Assembly: GCF_900100695.1 (NCBI RefSeq)
Contig: NZ_FNCF01000001.1
Span: forward strand, 464,060-528,059
DNA: 64,000 bases
From: Klenkia brasiliensis
GTDB taxonomy: Bacteria > Actinomycetota > Actinomycetes > Mycobacteriales > Geodermatophilaceae
Reading direction: 5' to 3'
Shown: in pieces, positions 16,674 through 23,746 of the stretch
Layout of the letters: each line of letters opens with the position of its first letter
Numbering within the stretch: the first letter of the stretch is position 1
The notes under the pieces: model-generated
What the model saw: only the letters and a program-made list of their open reading frames with translations
Told to the model about the DNA's origin: nothing
Database searches by the model: none
Made by a program: the position numbers and the translations under genes

Positions 16674-17419
16674 CGCCCGAGGACCGTACGCGGCGCAGCT
16701 GTGGAGCGCGGCTCGTCGGCGACCGTCGGCGCGGCGCGGTCGGCGGGCTCCTCGACGACGTCGCGGCGCCCGCGCACCCGCTCCTGCTCGGGGGCGAGGT
16801 CACGGACGTCGGCAGTGTCCCAGGGCCGGGCGACCCCGGCCGCGGTGAGGACGGCGTCCAGCACACCGGCGGTGAACCCCCACACCACCATCCCGGCGAC
16901 GTCGAAGGCCGGGCCGACGTAGCCCGAGGGGTGCCGCACCCGGAACCGGCGGGCCGGGTCGACCAGCTGGGCCAGCGGCACCCGGGCGACCTGCGCGACC
17001 TCGAAGGGGTCGCCGGTGACGGTCTCGCGGGGGTCGTCCCACCAGCCCACGACGGGGACGACGACGTTGTCGCTGGGCCCCAGGTACAGCTCGGGCAGCA
17101 CCCCCAGCACCCGCACCGACGCCGGGTCCACCCCGGCCTCCTCGTGCGCCTCGCGCAGCGCCGTCGCGACCGGGTAGTCCTCCCCCGCCTCGGCCCCACC
17201 CCCCGGGAAGGCCGGCTGGCCGGCGTGCGTGCGCAGCCGGTCGGACTTCTCGATGAGCAGCAGGTCGTCGCCACGGGGTGTCCGCCCGAAGAGGACCAGC
17301 ACCGCCGAGCGCCGGGCGGTGCCGCTCGCCCCGCCCGTGCGGTGCCGCAGCGGCAGCTCGTCGGCCGCGGCGAGCAGCGCCCGGACGTGCTCGGGGACCC
17401 CGGTCAGGTCCGGGCTCAC
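16670..17419 (-). CDS. NUDIX hydrolase, CoA pyrophosphatase (NudL-like)
   Basis: 249 residues; GTG overlaps the tlpA-like stop (GTGA). The CoA-specific signature LLIEKSDRLRTHAGQPAF precedes the Nudix box GGGAEAGEDYPVATALREAH followed by EEAGV. The predicted reaction is hydrolysis of CoA or acyl-CoA to phosphopantetheine and 3',5'-ADP. The C-terminal 35 residues are low-complexity and charged. It corresponds to Rv3672c. All neighbours in this operon overlap by four bases, so co-translation is likely. Confidence 0.9.
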   Translation of the reverse strand: MSPDLTGVPEHVRALLAAADELPLRHRTGGASGTARRSAVLVLFGRTPRGDDLLLIEKSDRLRTHAGQPAFPGGGAEAGEDYPVATALREAHEEAGVDPASVRVLGVLPELYLGPSDNVVVPVVGWWDDPRETVTGDPFEVAQVARVPLAQLVDPARRFRVRHPSGYVGPAFDVAGMVVWGFTAGVLDAVLTAAGVARPWDTADVRDLAPEQERVRGRRDVVEEPADRAAPTVADEPRSTAAPRTVLGR

Positions 17420-17994
17420 AGGGTGACGCCGAGGTGGTCGGCGACCAGCTGCTCGAACTCGGCCAGGTCCTGCACCGGCCCGATCTGGGTGTAGGCCAGG
17501 GTGCCGTCGGCGGCGACGAAGTAGGTGTAGGGCAGGTTGTTGATGCCCAGCTCGGCCATCAGGTCGCGGTACTTGTCGAAGGCGTTGGGGAAGGTGACGC
17601 CGGCGTCGGCGGCGAAGGAGTCGGCCGCGGTGAGCGAGTCGCCGCTGTTGACGCCCGCGACGAGCAACCGGGAGCCCGCCGCGTCGGCCAGCTGCTGCAC
17701 GACCGGCAGCTCCTCGCGGCACGGCCCGCACCAGGAACCCCAGAGGTTGAGCACCATCGGCGTGCCCGGCGCCCGGGACAGGTCCAGCGTGCCCCCGCCG
17801 ATGCAGTCGAAGGACATCGGCGGCAGCGCGTCGGTCGCCTCCACGGTGTCGCCGGTCTGCTCGGGGCAGGACTGCAGCGCGGTGTCGACGTCCTGCACCG
17901 CCGGGTCCGACGACGGGCCGGCCGCCGGGTCCGGGGAACCGGTGCAGCCGGCGAGCAGGACCAGCGCGGCCGCGGCCAGCAGCGCGCGCCTCAC
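17416..17994 (-). CDS. TlpA/ResA-like thioredoxin lipoprotein
   Basis: 192 residues; GTG overlaps the nth stop. Lipoprotein signal peptide [16 protein letters not shown], then a TlpA-like thioredoxin fold with active site WCGPC in [14 protein letters not shown] and cis-Pro region [13 protein letters not shown]. Two extra cysteines (SCPEQ, FDCIGG) lie before the active site. It probably reduces disulfides on the outer face of the membrane, for example in cytochrome c maturation or copper-protein assembly. It corresponds to Rv3673c. Sharing an operon with a copper-site protein and MarP suggests an envelope redox role, which is inference. Confidence 0.9.
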   Translation of the reverse strand: MRRALLAAAALVLLAGCTGSPDPAAGPSSDPAVQDVDTALQSCPEQTGDTVEATDALPPMSFDCIGGGTLDLSRAPGTPMVLNLWGSWCGPCREELPVVQQLADAAGSRLLVAGVNSGDSLTAADSFAADAGVTFPNAFDKYRDLMAELGINNLPYTYFVAADGTLAYTQIGPVQDLAEFEQLVADHLGVTL

Positions 17995-18770
17995 AGCGTG
18001 TCCGAGGCGGCCGGGCCCTTGACCAGCTTGGCCGCGGCCAGCGGGTCCAGCGGCCCGAGACCGAAGGACGGGCAGGAGCGGGCCAGCCCGCAGGCGCCGC
18101 AGGCCGGCTTCTTGGCGTGGCAGACCCGCCGCCCGTGGAAGATCACCCGGTGGGAGAAGTCGGTCCACTCCTTCTTCGGGACCAGGTCGGCGACCTGCGC
18201 CTCGACCTTGACCGGGTCCTCCTCGGCGGTCCAGCCGAACCGGCGGACCAGCCGGCCGAAGTGGGTGTCGACGGTCAGCCCCGGCACCCCGAAGGCGTTG
18301 CCGAGCACCACGTTGGCGGTCTTGCGGCCCACCCCGGGCAGGGTGACCAGGTCCTCGAGCCGCGCCGGCACCTCGCCGTCGAACTGCTCGACCAGCGCCC
18401 GGCCGAGGCCCAGCACCGAGTTGGCCTTGGCCCGGAAGAAGCCGGTCGGCTTGAGGATGGTCTCCAGCTCGGTGCGGTCGGCGGCGGCGTAGTCGGCGGC
18501 GGTGCGGTACCGGGCGAACAGCGTGGGCGTGACCGTGTTGACCGTGCGGTCGGTGGTCTGCGCGGACAGCACGGTGGCCACCAGCAGCTCCAGCGGCGTG
18601 GTGAAGTCCAGCTCGCAGTGCGCGTCGGGGTGGATCAGCGCCAGCTCCCGCGCCATCCGCCGGGCCCGCCGGGTGCGGCCCAGCGGGGTCTCCCCGTCGT
18701 CGAACGGGGGCAGGCCCAGCCGGACGGCGCGGGCCGGCCGGGACGGCACGGGAGGAGCGGGTGCGGACAC
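17991..18770 (-). CDS. nth: Endonuclease III
   Basis: 259 residues from GTG 18770 (267 from an in-frame GTG at 18794). Helix-hairpin-helix [18 protein letters not shown] contains the catalytic Lys, VDTHFGR the catalytic Asp, and the cysteine spacing C-x6-C-x2-C-x5-C in [18 protein letters not shown] binds the [4Fe-4S] cluster. It removes oxidised pyrimidines and cleaves at abasic sites. TACCCT lies seven bases before GTG 18770, suggesting a leaderless transcript from that codon; I prefer it for this reason. First gene of the marP operon (Rv3674c equivalent). Confidence 0.95.
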   Translation of the reverse strand: MSAPAPPVPSRPARAVRLGLPPFDDGETPLGRTRRARRMARELALIHPDAHCELDFTTPLELLVATVLSAQTTDRTVNTVTPTLFARYRTAADYAAADRTELETILKPTGFFRAKANSVLGLGRALVEQFDGEVPARLEDLVTLPGVGRKTANVVLGNAFGVPGLTVDTHFGRLVRRFGWTAEEDPVKVEAQVADLVPKKEWTDFSHRVIFHGRRVCHAKKPACGACGLARSCPSFGLGPLDPLAAAKLVKGPAASDTL

Positions 18771-18883
18771 GCGATCGAGGGTAGGCGGGGGCACCGACGG
18801 CGGCGTTCTGTCATCCTGGTCCCACCTGGCCCTCCCGTCCCGCGGGGTGGCCGGGCCGCCGTCCCGAGCCGAGGAGGTGCTGG

Positions 18884-19141
18884 GTGGTCGCCCTCATCGT
18901 CATCCTGTTCCCGCCGCTGGTGATCGCGTTCCTGCTGGTCATGGAGCGGGTCGAGGAGCCGCTGCGGCGGCCCACGTCGCAGCGCCAGGTCGAGGAGTTC
19001 CTGGCCACCGCCACGCCCGGCGACGTCGACGCGCTGGCCACCTCGGGCATCCGGCGGGCGATGGACCGGTGGCGCGGACGGCGCCGTGGACGGGTGGTCC
19101 GCGGCACCGAGGCCGTCACCGCGCAGCGCTCGTCCGACTGA
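18884..19141 (+). CDS. Small single-pass membrane protein (Rv3675-like)
   Basis: 85 residues from GTG 18884, with GAGGAGG six bases upstream. Hydrophobic residues 2-20 ([19 protein letters not shown]) are followed by RVEEPLRRP and a basic, DNA- or membrane-surface-like tail ([11 protein letters not shown]). Position directly upstream of crp matches Rv3675. Function unknown. An inverted repeat (19148-19164, GCCCAC/GTGGGC with 5-base loop) just after the stop may end its transcript. Confidence 0.75.
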   Translation: MVALIVILFPPLVIAFLLVMERVEEPLRRPTSQRQVEEFLATATPGDVDALATSGIRRAMDRWRGRRRGRVVRGTEAVTAQRSSD

Positions 19142-19184
19142 CCCCCGGCCCACCCGTCGTGGGCAGTCCGGTGACGCTCCGCAT

Positions 19185-19211
19185 TGTGGGTCTGCCCACA
19201 GGCCCTAGACT
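19185..19211 (+). promoter_or_regulatory. crp promoter with CRP/GlxR-like palindrome
   Basis: TGTGGGTCTGCCCACA at 19185-19200 is a perfect 16-bp dyad of the shape TGTGG-N6-CCACA, one base per half-site from the CRP/GlxR consensus TGTGA-N6-TCACA. TAGACT at 19206-19211 fits a -10 hexamer, so the dyad covers the spacer and -35 side, a position suited to repression or autoregulation of crp. Confidence 0.6.
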
Positions 19212-19267
19212 CGCCCCGGACGTGGGTGTCACTGCACCCGCCATGACGTCGTACGAGAGGTGCACTG

Positions 19268-19942
19268 GTGGACGAGGTCCTTGCCCAGTCCGGTCTGTTC
19301 CAGGGGCTGTCGGCCGAAGCCGCGGAGCCCACGGCGAGCGGCCTGGAGACCGTGAGCCTGCCCCGCGGGCGGGTGGTCTTCAACGAGGGCGAGCCCGGTG
19401 ACAGCCTGTACGTGGTGCTGGCGGGCAAGATCAAGCTGTCCCGTCGTTCCCCCGACGGCCGCGAGAACGTGCTGGCCGTGATGGGCCCCTCCGACCAGTT
19501 CGGCGAGCTGTCGGTGTTCGACCCCGGCCCGCGCACGGCGACCGCCACCGCGGTCACCGACGTGCGGCTGGCCAAGATGCCCCAGCAGATGCTGCGGCCC
19601 TGGATCGAGGCCCACCCCGAGGTCGGCGAGCGCCTCCTGCAGGTGCTGGCCCGTCGGCTGCGCCGCACCAACGACTCCCTCGGCGACCTGATCTTCACCG
19701 ACGTCCCCGGCCGCGTGGCCAAGGCGCTGCTGCAGATGGCCGACCGGTTCGGGTCGCGCGAGAACGAGGGCCTGCGGGTCAAGCACGACCTCACCCAGGA
19801 GGAGCTGGCCCAGCTGGTGGGTGCCTCCCGCGAGACGGTGAACAAGGCGCTGGCCGACTTCGTGCACCGCGGCTGGATCCAGCTGCAGGGCAAGTCCGTC
19901 GTCGTCCTCGACGAGGAGCGCCTGCGCCGCCGCGCGCGCTAG
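19268..19942 (+). CDS. crp: CRP/FNR-family cAMP-responsive regulator (GlxR/Rv3676 orthologue)
   Basis: 224 residues, the size of mycobacterial CRP. Cyclic-nucleotide domain at about 10-125 with phosphate-binding cassette [19 protein letters not shown], a long dimer helix, and a C-terminal winged helix whose HTH is [24 protein letters not shown] start with GAGAGG seven bases away. It is a global regulator of carbon, respiration and envelope genes in related bacteria. The upstream dyad suggests autoregulation. A 15-bp terminator hairpin follows the stop. Confidence 0.95.
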   Translation: MDEVLAQSGLFQGLSAEAAEPTASGLETVSLPRGRVVFNEGEPGDSLYVVLAGKIKLSRRSPDGRENVLAVMGPSDQFGELSVFDPGPRTATATAVTDVRLAKMPQQMLRPWIEAHPEVGERLLQVLARRLRRTNDSLGDLIFTDVPGRVAKALLQMADRFGSRENEGLRVKHDLTQEELAQLVGASRETVNKALADFVHRGWIQLQGKSVVVLDEERLRRRAR

Positions 19943-19962
19943 CCGTCCCGACTCCGCACGAC

Positions 19963-19995
19963 CGAGGCCCAGGACCCGTCGGGTCCTGGGCCTCG
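19963..19995. terminator. Bidirectional terminator between crp and a nudix gene
   Basis: Arms 19963-19977 and 19981-19995 pair perfectly (15 bp, CGAGGCCCAGGACCC and its complement) around a GTC loop. It lies between the convergent crp (ends 19942) and nudix gene (ends 20001) and can serve both. Confidence 0.85.
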
Positions 19996-20000
19996 CGCGT

Positions 20001-20807
20001 CTACAGCGGCACCACCATGCGGATGCGGGTGCCGTCGGGGAGCACGGCCCACGTCTGGCCGTCGGGGTCCTCGGCGAACGTCGGGCTGATCGGCTCCAGC
20101 GGCGCGGGCGGGCTGCCGGCCAGCACCGCGGCGACGTCGGGGAACCCGGCCAGCTGGCCCAGGGTGTGGATCGTCGGCGGCAGCATCGGCCGGGTCCCCG
20201 CCGCGTGCTCGGCCAGGGCCGCCGCGGGGGTCGACCAGCCCGCCTCGTCGGCCTCGCCGGAGACGTCCTGCGCCTCCTGGCCCGCCGGCAGCGCCGCGGC
20301 GAAGAACTTGGTGTCGTAGCGGCGGGGCTCCTCGGGCGGGGTGATCCAGTGCGCGAAGGGCCGCAGCAGGTCCGAGCGCAGCGCCAGACCGCGGGCGGCC
20401 AGCAGCTCCGAGAGCGCCAGCTCGCGGGTCAGCAGCGCCCGCCGCTGGGCCTCCCACCCGGCCCCCGACACGTCGGGCACGACCCCGCCGGACGCCGGCC
20501 CGGCCAGCAGCACGCCGGCCTCCTCGAAGGTCTCCCGCACCGCGGCGCAGACCAGCCCGCGGGCCGTCGCCTCGTCGCAGCCCCAGGTGCGGGCCCAGGC
20601 GGCCGGGCCCGGACCCACCCAGTCCAGGTCGGCCCCGCCGTCCCGCGGGTCGACGCCGCCGCCGATGTAGGCGGTCATCCCACCGGCGAACGGCATGCCC
20701 CGGGTGCGCCGCTGCAGGTGCACCTCGACGCCCGCCGGGCCGTCGCGCAGCAGCAGCACGGTCGCCGCCTGGCGCGGCTGCGCGGGGGTCTGCGCGGCCG
20801 GCGCCAC
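20001..20807 (-). CDS. NUDIX hydrolase with an insertion in the Nudix box (NUDT19/RP2-like)
   Basis: 268 residues from a GTG at 20807. The Nudix signature is split: GGMTAYIGGGVDPRD comes first, then about 35 residues, then VCAAVRETFEEAGVLL, the layout of the NUDT19 type. The C-terminal half is mostly helical (LALSELLAARGLALRSDLL, HWITPPEEPRRYDTKFF). In M. tuberculosis the equivalent slot holds Rv3677c, a metallo-beta-lactamase-fold protein, so this is a replacement at the locus. Substrate unknown; acyl-CoA or nucleoside diphosphate derivatives are possible. It lies five bases downstream of the RidA-family gene. Confidence 0.85.
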   Translation of the reverse strand: MAPAAQTPAQPRQAATVLLLRDGPAGVEVHLQRRTRGMPFAGGMTAYIGGGVDPRDGGADLDWVGPGPAAWARTWGCDEATARGLVCAAVRETFEEAGVLLAGPASGGVVPDVSGAGWEAQRRALLTRELALSELLAARGLALRSDLLRPFAHWITPPEEPRRYDTKFFAAALPAGQEAQDVSGEADEAGWSTPAAALAEHAAGTRPMLPPTIHTLGQLAGFPDVAAVLAGSPPAPLEPISPTFAEDPDGQTWAVLPDGTRIRMVVPL

Positions 20808-20812
20808 CGGGA

Positions 20813-21280
20813 TCAGCGCAGCTCGACGGTGAGCTCGACCTCGACCGGCGCGCCCAGGGGCAGCTCGGCGACGCCGACGGCGGACCGGGCGTGCTCCCCG
20901 TCCTTGCCGAACACCTTGCCGATCAGCTCGGAGGCGCCGTTGATCACCCGCGGCTGCCCGGTGAAGCCCTCGGCGGAGGCCACGTAGCCCACCACCCGGA
21001 CCACCCGGGCCACGGCGTCCAGACCGACCAGGTCGTCGACGGCGGCCAGCGCGTTCAGCGCGCACACCTTGGCGTCGTGGGCGGCGTCCTCGGCCTCCAC
21101 CGAGCCGCCGACCTTGCCGGTGCGGCGCAGGCCGCCGTCGACGAAGGGCAGCTGGCCGCTGGTCATCACCAGGTTGCCGGTGCGCACCGCCGGGACGTAG
21201 GAGGCCACCGGCGCGGCCACCGGCGGGAGCCGCAGGCCCAGCTCCGCCAGGCGGGCGTGCCAGCTCTGCGGCTCGCTCAC
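20813..21280 (-). CDS. RidA/YjgF/TdcF-family protein
   Basis: 155 residues; the GTG overlaps the stop of the DUF4177 gene (GTGA). RidA hallmarks: VRTGNLVMTSGQLPFVDG, ALAAVDDLVGLDAVARVVRV, QPRVINGASELIGKVFG, and ELPLGAPVEVELTVEL at the end. The canonical catalytic Arg segment (CxxR type) is altered, as in several RidA subfamilies, so imine deamination is not guaranteed. It corresponds to Rv3678c and is conserved beside the ArsA-like ATPases in actinobacteria. Confidence 0.88.
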   Translation of the reverse strand: MSEPQSWHARLAELGLRLPPVAAPVASYVPAVRTGNLVMTSGQLPFVDGGLRRTGKVGGSVEAEDAAHDAKVCALNALAAVDDLVGLDAVARVVRVVGYVASAEGFTGQPRVINGASELIGKVFGKDGEHARSAVGVAELPLGAPVEVELTVELR

Positions 21281-21444
21281 GCCGAGGGCCGCTTCAGGTA
21301 GGCGACCAGCTGGTCGCCGCCGCCGGGACCGGGCAGCACGGTGACCAGCTCCCAGCCGTCGACGCCCCAGGAGTCGAGGATGGCCTTGGTGTTGTGGGTC
21401 AGCAGCGGGATGGTGGCGTACTCCCACGTGGTCCGTTCGCTCAT
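21277..21444 (-). CDS. DUF4177-type small protein
   Basis: 55 residues, ATG at 21444. Start MSERTTWEYATIPLL and core AILDSWGVDGWELVTVLPG match the small DUF4177-like proteins (Rv3678A position) that sit between ridA and the ArsA-like pair. The TWEYATI strand and GWELV motif are diagnostic. TAGCGT at 21453-21458 lies eight bases before the ATG, suggesting a leaderless message. Function unknown; the tight GTGA overlap couples it to the RidA-family gene. Confidence 0.85.
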   Translation of the reverse strand: MSERTTWEYATIPLLTHNTKAILDSWGVDGWELVTVLPGPGGGDQLVAYLKRPSA

Positions 21445-21452
21445 GGCCCGGG

Positions 21453-21505
21453 ACGCTAGCCTCCCCGGCCGCGACGTGCCCGGACGGCCCCCGCGCTCGT
21501 AGGCT
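21453..21505. promoter_or_regulatory. Back-to-back -10 elements for the DUF4177/ridA and ArsA-like operons
   Basis: Minus strand: TAGCGT at 21453-21458, eight bases before ATG 21444. Plus strand: TAGGCT at 21500-21505, seven bases before GTG 21513. Both are TANNNT hexamers placed as for leaderless transcription. Clear -35 boxes are not evident. Confidence 0.5.
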
Positions 21506-21512
21506 CGTCCCC

Positions 21513-22484
21513 GTGACGACCGACCCGCCCGTGCGCTGCCACGTCGTCACCGGCAAGGGAGGCACGGGCAAGACCACGGTCGCCGCCGCGCTGGCCCTGG
21601 CCCTGGCCGCCGGGGGGCGGCACACCCTGCTGGTGGAGACCGAGGGGCGGCAGGGCATCGCCCAGCTGTTCGACACCCCGCCGCTGCCCTACGAGGAGCG
21701 CCGGGTCGCCGTCGCCCGCGGCGGGGGCGAGGTCAAGGCGCTGGCCATCGACCTGGACGAGGCTCTGCTGGAGTACCTGGAGCTCTTCTACTCCATGAAG
21801 CGCGCAGGCCGGGCGCTGCGGAGGATGGGTGCGATCGACTTCGCCACCACCATCGCCCCGGGCCTGCGCGACGTGCTCCTCACCGGGAAGATCAAGGAGG
21901 CCGTGACCCGCAAGGTCGACGGCCGCCGGGTCTACGACGCCGTCGTCGTCGACGCCCCGCCCACCGGCCGCATCACCCGCTTCCTCAACGTGACCGACGA
22001 GGTCGCCGGGTTGGCCCGCTCCGGGCCGATCAAGGCCCAGAGCGACGGCGTCATGGCGGTGCTGCGGTCGCCGCAGACGGCGGTCCACCTGGTGACGCTC
22101 CTGGAGGAGATGCCCGTGCAGGAGACCGCCGACGCCATCGCCGAGCTGACGGCCACCGGCCTGCCGGTCGGGTCGGTGCTGGTGAACATGGCCACCGAGC
22201 CGCTGCTGCCGGCCGCGAGCCTGGCCCGCGCCGCCGAGGGCCGCCTGACCGCCGCCGAGCTGGCCCCCGCGCTGGCCGCCGGCGGGCTGCCCGACGACCC
22301 GGCGGTCGCCGCGGGCCTGGCGGAGGAGGCGGTGGAGCACGCCCGCCGCTGGCAGTCCCAGGACGCGCTGCGCGGCCGGGTCGCCGAGCTCGGCCGCCCG
22401 GTCACCGAGCTGCCCCTGGTCACCGGCCCGGTCGACCTCGGCGCCCTGCAGGAGCTCGCCTCCCGGCTGGAGGTGCTCCGGTGA
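21513..22484 (+). CDS. ArsA/Get3-like ATPase, first of pair (Rv3679-like)
   Basis: 323 residues, single ATPase domain. Deviant Walker A VVTGKGGTGKTTVAAALALA (about 11-30), switch I VETEGRQGIAQLF, and Walker B/switch II VVVDAPPTGRITRFL, as in the ArsA/Get3/MinD family. Arsenite metal-site cysteines are lacking, so the historical label anion transporter is misleading. Works presumably with the second ATPase encoded by the overlapping downstream gene, as Rv3679/Rv3680 form a complex in mycobacteria. Probably a leaderless message from the GTG. Confidence 0.88.
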   Translation: MTTDPPVRCHVVTGKGGTGKTTVAAALALALAAGGRHTLLVETEGRQGIAQLFDTPPLPYEERRVAVARGGGEVKALAIDLDEALLEYLELFYSMKRAGRALRRMGAIDFATTIAPGLRDVLLTGKIKEAVTRKVDGRRVYDAVVVDAPPTGRITRFLNVTDEVAGLARSGPIKAQSDGVMAVLRSPQTAVHLVTLLEEMPVQETADAIAELTATGLPVGSVLVNMATEPLLPAASLARAAEGRLTAAELAPALAAGGLPDDPAVAAGLAEEAVEHARRWQSQDALRGRVAELGRPVTELPLVTGPVDLGALQELASRLEVLR

Positions 22485-23659
22485 GCGCCGGTCTCGAGCT
22501 CGACGCCGTGGTGCGCGACCCGGCCACCCGCATCATCGTGTGCTGCGGTGCCGGCGGGGTCGGCAAGACCACCACGTCGGCGGCCCTCGGCCTGGCCGCC
22601 GCGGCCGCCGGGCGCTCGGTCGTGGTGCTGACCATCGACCCGGCGCGGCGGCTCGCGCAGTCCCTCGGCCTGGCCGAGCTGGACAACGAACCCCGCCGGG
22701 TCGAGACCGGGGGCCCCGGCGAGCTGCACGCGATGATGCTGGACATGAAGCGGACCTTCGACGACGTCGTGGTCGCGCACTCCACCCCGGAGCGGGCCGA
22801 GCAGGTGCTGGCCAACCCCTTCTACCAGGCGCTGTCGTCCTCCTTCGGCGGGACGCAGGAGTACATGGCCATGGAGAAGCTGGGCCAGCTGCGGGCCCGC
22901 GACACCTGGGACCTGATCATCGTCGACACCCCGCCGTCCCGGTCGGCGCTGGACTTCCTCGACGCCCCCGACCGGCTCTCCCGCTTCCTCGACGGCACGA
23001 TGATCCGGGTGCTGACCGCCCCCGCGCGGGCCGGTGGCCGGGCCGGGCTGCGGATGGTCAGCGCCGGGTTCGGGCTGTTCAGCCGGGTCATCTCCAAGAT
23101 CCTCGGCGGTCAGCTGCTGGGCGACATCGCCACGTTCATCGCGGCGCTGGACTCGATGTTCGGCGGGTTCCGCGAGCGCGCCACGGCGACCTACGAGCTG
23201 CTCAAGCAGCCCGGGACGGCGTTCCTGGTGGTCGCCACCCCCGAGCCCGACGCGCTGCGCGAGGCCTCCTACTTCGTCGACCGGCTCTCCGCCGAGGGCA
23301 TGCCGCTGGCCGGCCTGGTGCTCAACCGCACCCACCCGCCGGCCACCACGGCGCTGTCGGCCACCCGCGCCGAGGCCGCGGCCGAGGCGGTCGCGGAGGC
23401 CGGCGGGAAGGGCGCCAAGCTGGCCGCCGGCGCGCTGCGGGTGCACGCCGACCGGATGGCGCAGGCCGCCCGGGAGCAGCGCCTGGCCGACCGGTTCGCC
23501 CGCGCGCACCCCGACGTCGCCGTCCGCGCGGTGCCCGCCGCCGCCGGGGACGTGCACGACCTGGACGACCTGGCGGTCATGGCCGCCGCGCTGACCGCCG
23601 CGGACGGCGACACCGGCACCGGCACCCCGCGCTCGCGGATCCTGCCCGCCCGGCCCTGA
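22481..23659 (+). CDS. ArsA/Get3-like ATPase, second of pair (Rv3680-like)
   Basis: 392 residues; GTG overlaps the first ATPase stop (GTGA). Walker A CCGAGGVGKTTTSAALGLAA, then TIDPARRLAQSLGL (switch I, Get3-like), and LIIVDTPPSRSALDFLDAPD. A hydrophobic helical stretch (FGLFSRVISKILGGQLLGDI) about residues 200-220 is reminiscent of the substrate-binding helices of Get3. Low-complexity C-terminus. With its partner it probably forms a heteromeric ATPase. In mycobacteria and Streptomyces a whiB4/wblA gene follows; here only 87 bases separate it from the PBP gene and none is present. Confidence 0.88.
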   Translation: MSAGLELDAVVRDPATRIIVCCGAGGVGKTTTSAALGLAAAAAGRSVVVLTIDPARRLAQSLGLAELDNEPRRVETGGPGELHAMMLDMKRTFDDVVVAHSTPERAEQVLANPFYQALSSSFGGTQEYMAMEKLGQLRARDTWDLIIVDTPPSRSALDFLDAPDRLSRFLDGTMIRVLTAPARAGGRAGLRMVSAGFGLFSRVISKILGGQLLGDIATFIAALDSMFGGFRERATATYELLKQPGTAFLVVATPEPDALREASYFVDRLSAEGMPLAGLVLNRTHPPATTALSATRAEAAAEAVAEAGGKGAKLAAGALRVHADRMAQAAREQRLADRFARAHPDVAVRAVPAAAGDVHDLDDLAVMAAALTAADGDTGTGTPRSRILPARP

Positions 23660-23732
23660 GCCGCCCGGGACGGGTGTGACCGCACGGTCCGCGCGTCCGC
23701 CTCGACACGCCCGATCGGGTGATCCCGGCAGG

Positions 23733-23738
23733 TACCTT
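23733..23738 (+). promoter_or_regulatory. -10 element of the ponA2-like gene
   Basis: TACCTT lies eight bases before the ATG at 23747, consistent with transcription starting at or very near the start codon. No ribosome site is seen between them. Confidence 0.5.
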
Positions 23739-23746
23739 GGCTGGCG

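Noticed and set aside
21513-23659. Arsenite efflux (ars) locus
   Set aside because: The ATPases lack the arsenite-binding cysteines, and no arsB, arsR or arsC is present; they match the conserved Rv3679/Rv3680-type pair.
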